A stretch of DNA of 8,839 bases from NCBI GenBank assembly GCA_030610745.1, contig JAUWRC010000058.1, positions 1 through 8,839 of the forward strand, given 5' to 3'. Under the pieces are notes generated by a model, which was not told the origin of the DNA, ran no database searches, and was given only the letters and a program-made list of their open reading frames with translations. This DNA comes from Clostridia bacterium. Lineage in GTDB: Bacteria; Aerophobota; Aerophobia; Aerophobales; AE-B3A. Below, one piece after another: positions 6,545-8,839 of this stretch; the stretch's first letter is position 1; each line of letters begins with the position of its first letter. Made by a program: the position numbers and the translations under genes.

Positions 6545-7021
6545 CAGGTTGGTTATATTGTTTTTTACTTCTCTTTTTCTACCTCTATCTTTACCTAAAG
6601 CGAGTGTCCAAAGAGCTGCGGTGAGGTAAAATTTTTTAAAGTTTTCAATCCTGATGTCCTTTCCATACTTATTAATCAGATATTCAACGTGTCTGGTGGT
6701 GCTGTTTCCTATAATATAGGGATAGTCGTTGACCTTATCCAGGCCAGACCATCGGGTTTTATCTTCCCGGCCTGTTATCTTTCTCACCATATATTCCAGC
6801 GAATGTAGACATAAGGCCTCAGTGGTGGTAATGGTACCGTCCATATCCTGAACAATACCAATAATCTTTTCTCTAGGTTGTTTAATTTTCGGGGCAAGGG
6901 GATACAGTTCAAAGGGAGGATGAATATAGGTCGGATTCCTAACAATGGCAAACTCTTTTCCTAATCCCTTGAAAATATCAACGGCTCGATTTACTCCTGC
7001 AAACCTGGGCAACTTAGGCAT
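6539..7021 (-). CDS. Truncated HAD-superfamily hydrolase (N-terminal fragment, probable pseudogene)
   Basis: This 160-codon frame equals the first 159 codons of the HAD gene at 1106, about 88% identical in protein (19 differences by hand alignment) and with no indels. Motif I is kept, QDMDGT with Asp59 and Asp61, but everything after ITNL is lost: the rest of the cap and HAD motifs II to IV are absent. The last residue and the TAG stop come from the adjoining palindrome, not from HAD sequence. Such a fragment cannot form a HAD active site and is probably nonfunctional, although its frame and start are intact. It begins 7 bp after the mannosidase stop with AAGGAA (7032-7037) 10 nt upstream, so it would be co-translated with GH38. 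This spacing suggests that GH38-HAD was the ancestral operon order. Confidence 0.8.
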   Translation of the reverse strand: MPKLPRFAGVNRAVDIFKGLGKEFAIVRNPTYIHPPFELYPLAPKIKQPREKIIGIVQDMDGTITTTEALCLHSLEYMVRKITGREDKTRWSGLDKVNDYPYIIGNSTTRHVEYLINKYGKDIRIENFKKFYLTAALWTLALGKDRGRKREVKNNITNLK

Positions 7022-7090
7022 TATTTTGTCATTCCTTCGCAGGCAGGTTCATCTCAAAAACAATAGAAACAATCTCTCCTTCTTTTACAG
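6545..7090. repeat. Direct repeat copy B: GH38 3' end plus 5' part of HAD gene
   Basis: Partner of 630-1164, in the same orientation and 5.9 kb away. Here the GH38 part is the intact end of a long gene and the HAD part is cut off at 6545, directly against the palindrome; in copy A the reverse holds. Identity across the 477-bp HAD part is about 90%, with differences clustered near 6576-6590, 6712-6735 and the first 30 bp of the gene. Confidence 0.9.
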
Positions 7091-8839
7091 GCAAGGTGAG
7101 TTCTCTTTTCTTTAGCTCAAGATTTTCTATGGGAGTTTCATCCAGACGTACTTTTTTAGCAGAAGTGAAAGGAAGTACTGTCTTAATTCTAGCTTGAAGA
7201 ACTTGCCTGGTAGAATTCCAGAATCTCATGAGGATACCTATTCCATCCTCGGTCTGTTTCAAGGCACAGAAAATCAATTTCTCTGGCGGTTCAATCTCAA
7301 AGAATTGAGCTAGGGGAGGAAGAGCTCCCTTATTAGGGACTCCTTGAATGATTTTCAAAGGTACCTTGTGACAATATGCTTCCTGCAGCACAGCGCCCTC
7401 TTGCCAATCTCCCTGGTGAGGATAAAGAGCGTATTGAAACTGAAGTTTTCCAAATACATGGCTGCCAGTATACCTGTCCAGCTCCTCGGGTGTCATCATC
7501 TCATTGGCTGTCATATAGGCCCTGTGTGTCCGAAGGAGAGTGATTGCCAGGCTGCGAGATGTATCGTCCAGAACCTCATACTCGCGCATACCCCTGTTGA
7601 GAAAAGCCAGCCCATAGCTGCCATCACTAATATCAACAAAGTTTTGCATGGGCTTGAAAGCAAAGTAGCCTTCCATGTTATCCCCGGTTTCCTCCCAGAG
7701 GAGAGAACGCTTCTCCACAGCAAAGGCACTTTCAGCAAAAGAATAGTTTGTTTTGATACCTGTAGGAAACATTACCCGCAATTTATGGTCTCTGGCCCTG
7801 TTCTCAAGAGAGGTTTTAATCTCTAGGTATCTAGCTCCTTTTCGTAAGGTAATGCAAAAACTGATTGGTAAATCAACCACCTGGCGAAGACGGTCTTTGC
7901 CATCCGGAGTTGCTGCCGCGGGAATTCTCATAACAAGGTCAACCTGGTATATCCCTCGCAGTGGATTAGATTCGAGCATGGTAAGCTTTGCCTTGCAGCC
8001 AATAGAAATTACTGTGAAATCCCGCAGTGGCTTATAAGACTGATGCGCTGTTCCTGTCTCTCCATTATCAGCAAAATAGTGAAGACCAGAGTAAATTTGG
8101 CCATTTTGTTTGTCAGTTAGGTCAAAGCTGCCATTCTCATGGATAAGAACCTTGAGGTATTCATTTTCTAATCTTCCATCTGGGGTAGCAATGAGGCCCC
8201 GTTCAGGTCCTGGCTTAGGATGTTTTACATAGATGGGTCCGCGAGGTTTGAGCACATAGGTAGCGTATCCCATTCCAGGAACTTCAGCCTCTATAAGGAG
8301 GCGATAGCGTGTGGCAGGAAAGGTAACCGAGGTATCCAGCTCACGCTCGGCCCGCATCTGGATAGACTCTTTGGCAAGTATCTGGAAAGAGACTTGCTTG
8401 GCTTTAGAATCAAACAAGTTAAAGTACTGGATACCCAGATTTTCCGGAACATCAACTACTGCGAGTACCACCCCTTTACGAGAAAATGCTAAGGTGTTGA
8501 AAATAGTTAAAGTTAGGCTCTCCTTACCAATATCTCTAGTATCAATCTGTTTCCAGATTGCTTCCATACTTCTGCGAGTAACTTCCTCAGCCACCATCTG
8601 AGTCTCAGAGAAACGATAGAGCATGTCCTTGTGTGCCTGGTCAACAGCAGCTCCACAGATACTGTCATGAGCATGATTGGCTAGTAAAGATTTCCAGGCC
8701 CGTATAAGGTTGTTGGTTGGGTAGGGCCAACCAAAGATCGAGGCAATAGAGGCCAGAGGTTCAGCCAGAAAAACCATCTGTGTCTCTGCCCGCTCGTTAA
8801 GGATTTTCAGGTTGACCCGGGAAGAAAGTACTGCCCCAA
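7029..8839 (-). CDS. GH38 family alpha-mannosidase, C-terminal part (5' end outside window)
   Basis: The frame is open from the right edge to the TGA at 7031-7029, giving 602 visible codons. The Met at 8777 is internal: the 20 codons before it read NLKILNERAETQ, a normal continuation of the GH38 helical middle domain (NERAE...AEPLA). The signature NHAHDSICG lies 34-42 residues after that Met; its HD histidine is a zinc ligand in known GH38 enzymes. Downstream, NEYLKVLIHENGSFDLTDKQNG and the following beta-rich region match the GH38 C-terminal domains. The N-terminal catalytic domain with the nucleophile Asp is not in the window; family length suggests 300-400 residues are missing. GH38 enzymes release alpha-mannose from glycans or mannosyl-glycerates. 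Whether this one is cytoplasmic cannot be judged without the N-terminus. It is followed after 7 bp by the HAD fragment, so a GH38/HAD operon is likely. A second GH38 3' end survives as a fossil at 1118-1165. Confidence 0.9.
   Translation of the reverse strand, partial: GAVLSSRVNLKILNERAETQMVFLAEPLASIASIFGWPYPTNNLIRAWKSLLANHAHDSICGAAVDQAHKDMLYRFSETQMVAEEVTRRSMEAIWKQIDTRDIGKESLTLTIFNTLAFSRKGVVLAVVDVPENLGIQYFNLFDSKAKQVSFQILAKESIQMRAERELDTSVTFPATRYRLLIEAEVPGMGYATYVLKPRGPIYVKHPKPGPERGLIATPDGRLENEYLKVLIHENGSFDLTDKQNGQIYSGLHYFADNGETGTAHQSYKPLRDFTVISIGCKAKLTMLESNPLRGIYQVDLVMRIPAAATPDGKDRLRQVVDLPISFCITLRKGARYLEIKTSLENRARDHKLRVMFPTGIKTNYSFAESAFAVEKRSLLWEETGDNMEGYFAFKPMQNFVDISDGSYGLAFLNRGMREYEVLDDTSRSLAITLLRTHRAYMTANEMMTPEELDRYTGSHVFGKLQFQYALYPHQGDWQEGAVLQEAYCHKVPLKIIQGVPNKGALPPLAQFFEIEPPEKLIFCALKQTEDGIGILMRFWNSTRQVLQARIKTVLPFTSAKKVRLDETPIENLELKKRELTLPVKEGEIVSIVFEMNLPAKE

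Noticed and set aside
7344..8601. Several plus-strand frames of 90-160 codons opposite the mannosidase
   Set aside because: They are antisense to a well-supported GH38 coding region and show no domain or start signal.
1..8839. CRISPR array, tRNA, rRNA or integrase
   Set aside because: No spaced repeat series, no cloverleaf-like sequence and no recombinase-like protein were seen on either strand.

Overview
All recognisable genes in this window lie on the minus strand, so reading 5'->3' along the genes runs from high to low coordinates. The DNA is AT-rich. Shine-Dalgarno sites are purine-rich (AGGAGG, GGAGG-like), and three proteins begin with short lysine-rich Sec signal peptides. The gene set is an alpha-mannosidase, a CBM-fused purple acid phosphatase, a GxGYxYP protein and a discoidin protein. 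Together with a dispersed-looking GGGACAGCGACC hairpin, this suggests a glycan-degrading, probably uncultivated bacterium of sediment or similar habitat. The phylum cannot be fixed from this window.

Layout in transcription order: (1) 8839-7029, the C-terminal two thirds of a GH38 alpha-mannosidase, whose 5' end is outside the window. (2) 7021-6539, an N-terminal fragment (160 codons) of a HAD-type phosphatase, starting 7 bp after the mannosidase stop. (3) 6544-6507, a 15-bp-stem palindrome sitting exactly where the HAD fragment breaks off. (4) 6318-4783, a secreted purple-acid-phosphatase-like metallophosphoesterase with an N-terminal carbohydrate-binding-like domain. (5) 4651-3080, a secreted GxGYxYP-family protein, a putative glycan-active enzyme. 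(6) 2798-1407, a secreted discoidin/CBM32 protein with a beta-propeller-like C-terminal region. (7) 1165-1118, a fossil of the 3' end of a GH38 gene. (8) 1106-1, a second, longer copy of the HAD gene that runs off the left edge.

The most interesting point is structural. The three secreted-protein genes lie between two direct repeats of about 535 bp (copy A 630-1164, copy B 6545-7090), each made of the end of a GH38 gene plus the first 477 bp of the HAD gene. Over the 477 bp there are no indels and about 47 substitutions by hand count, so roughly 90% identity. A whole GH38 followed by a 3'-truncated HAD on one side, and a 5'-truncated GH38 followed by a longer HAD on the other, is what a single-crossover (Campbell-type) integration or a tandem duplication with later deletion leaves behind. 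The genes in between would then be the inserted or rearranged cargo.

Functionally (inference), the three exported proteins look like a small surface or extracellular module. Two have carbohydrate-binding-type domains, one is a phosphatase, and one or two may be glycan hydrolases. The GH38/HAD pair may process mannosides inside the cell. A joint role in breaking down phosphorylated or mannose-containing glycans is a reasonable hypothesis but is not shown by the sequence.
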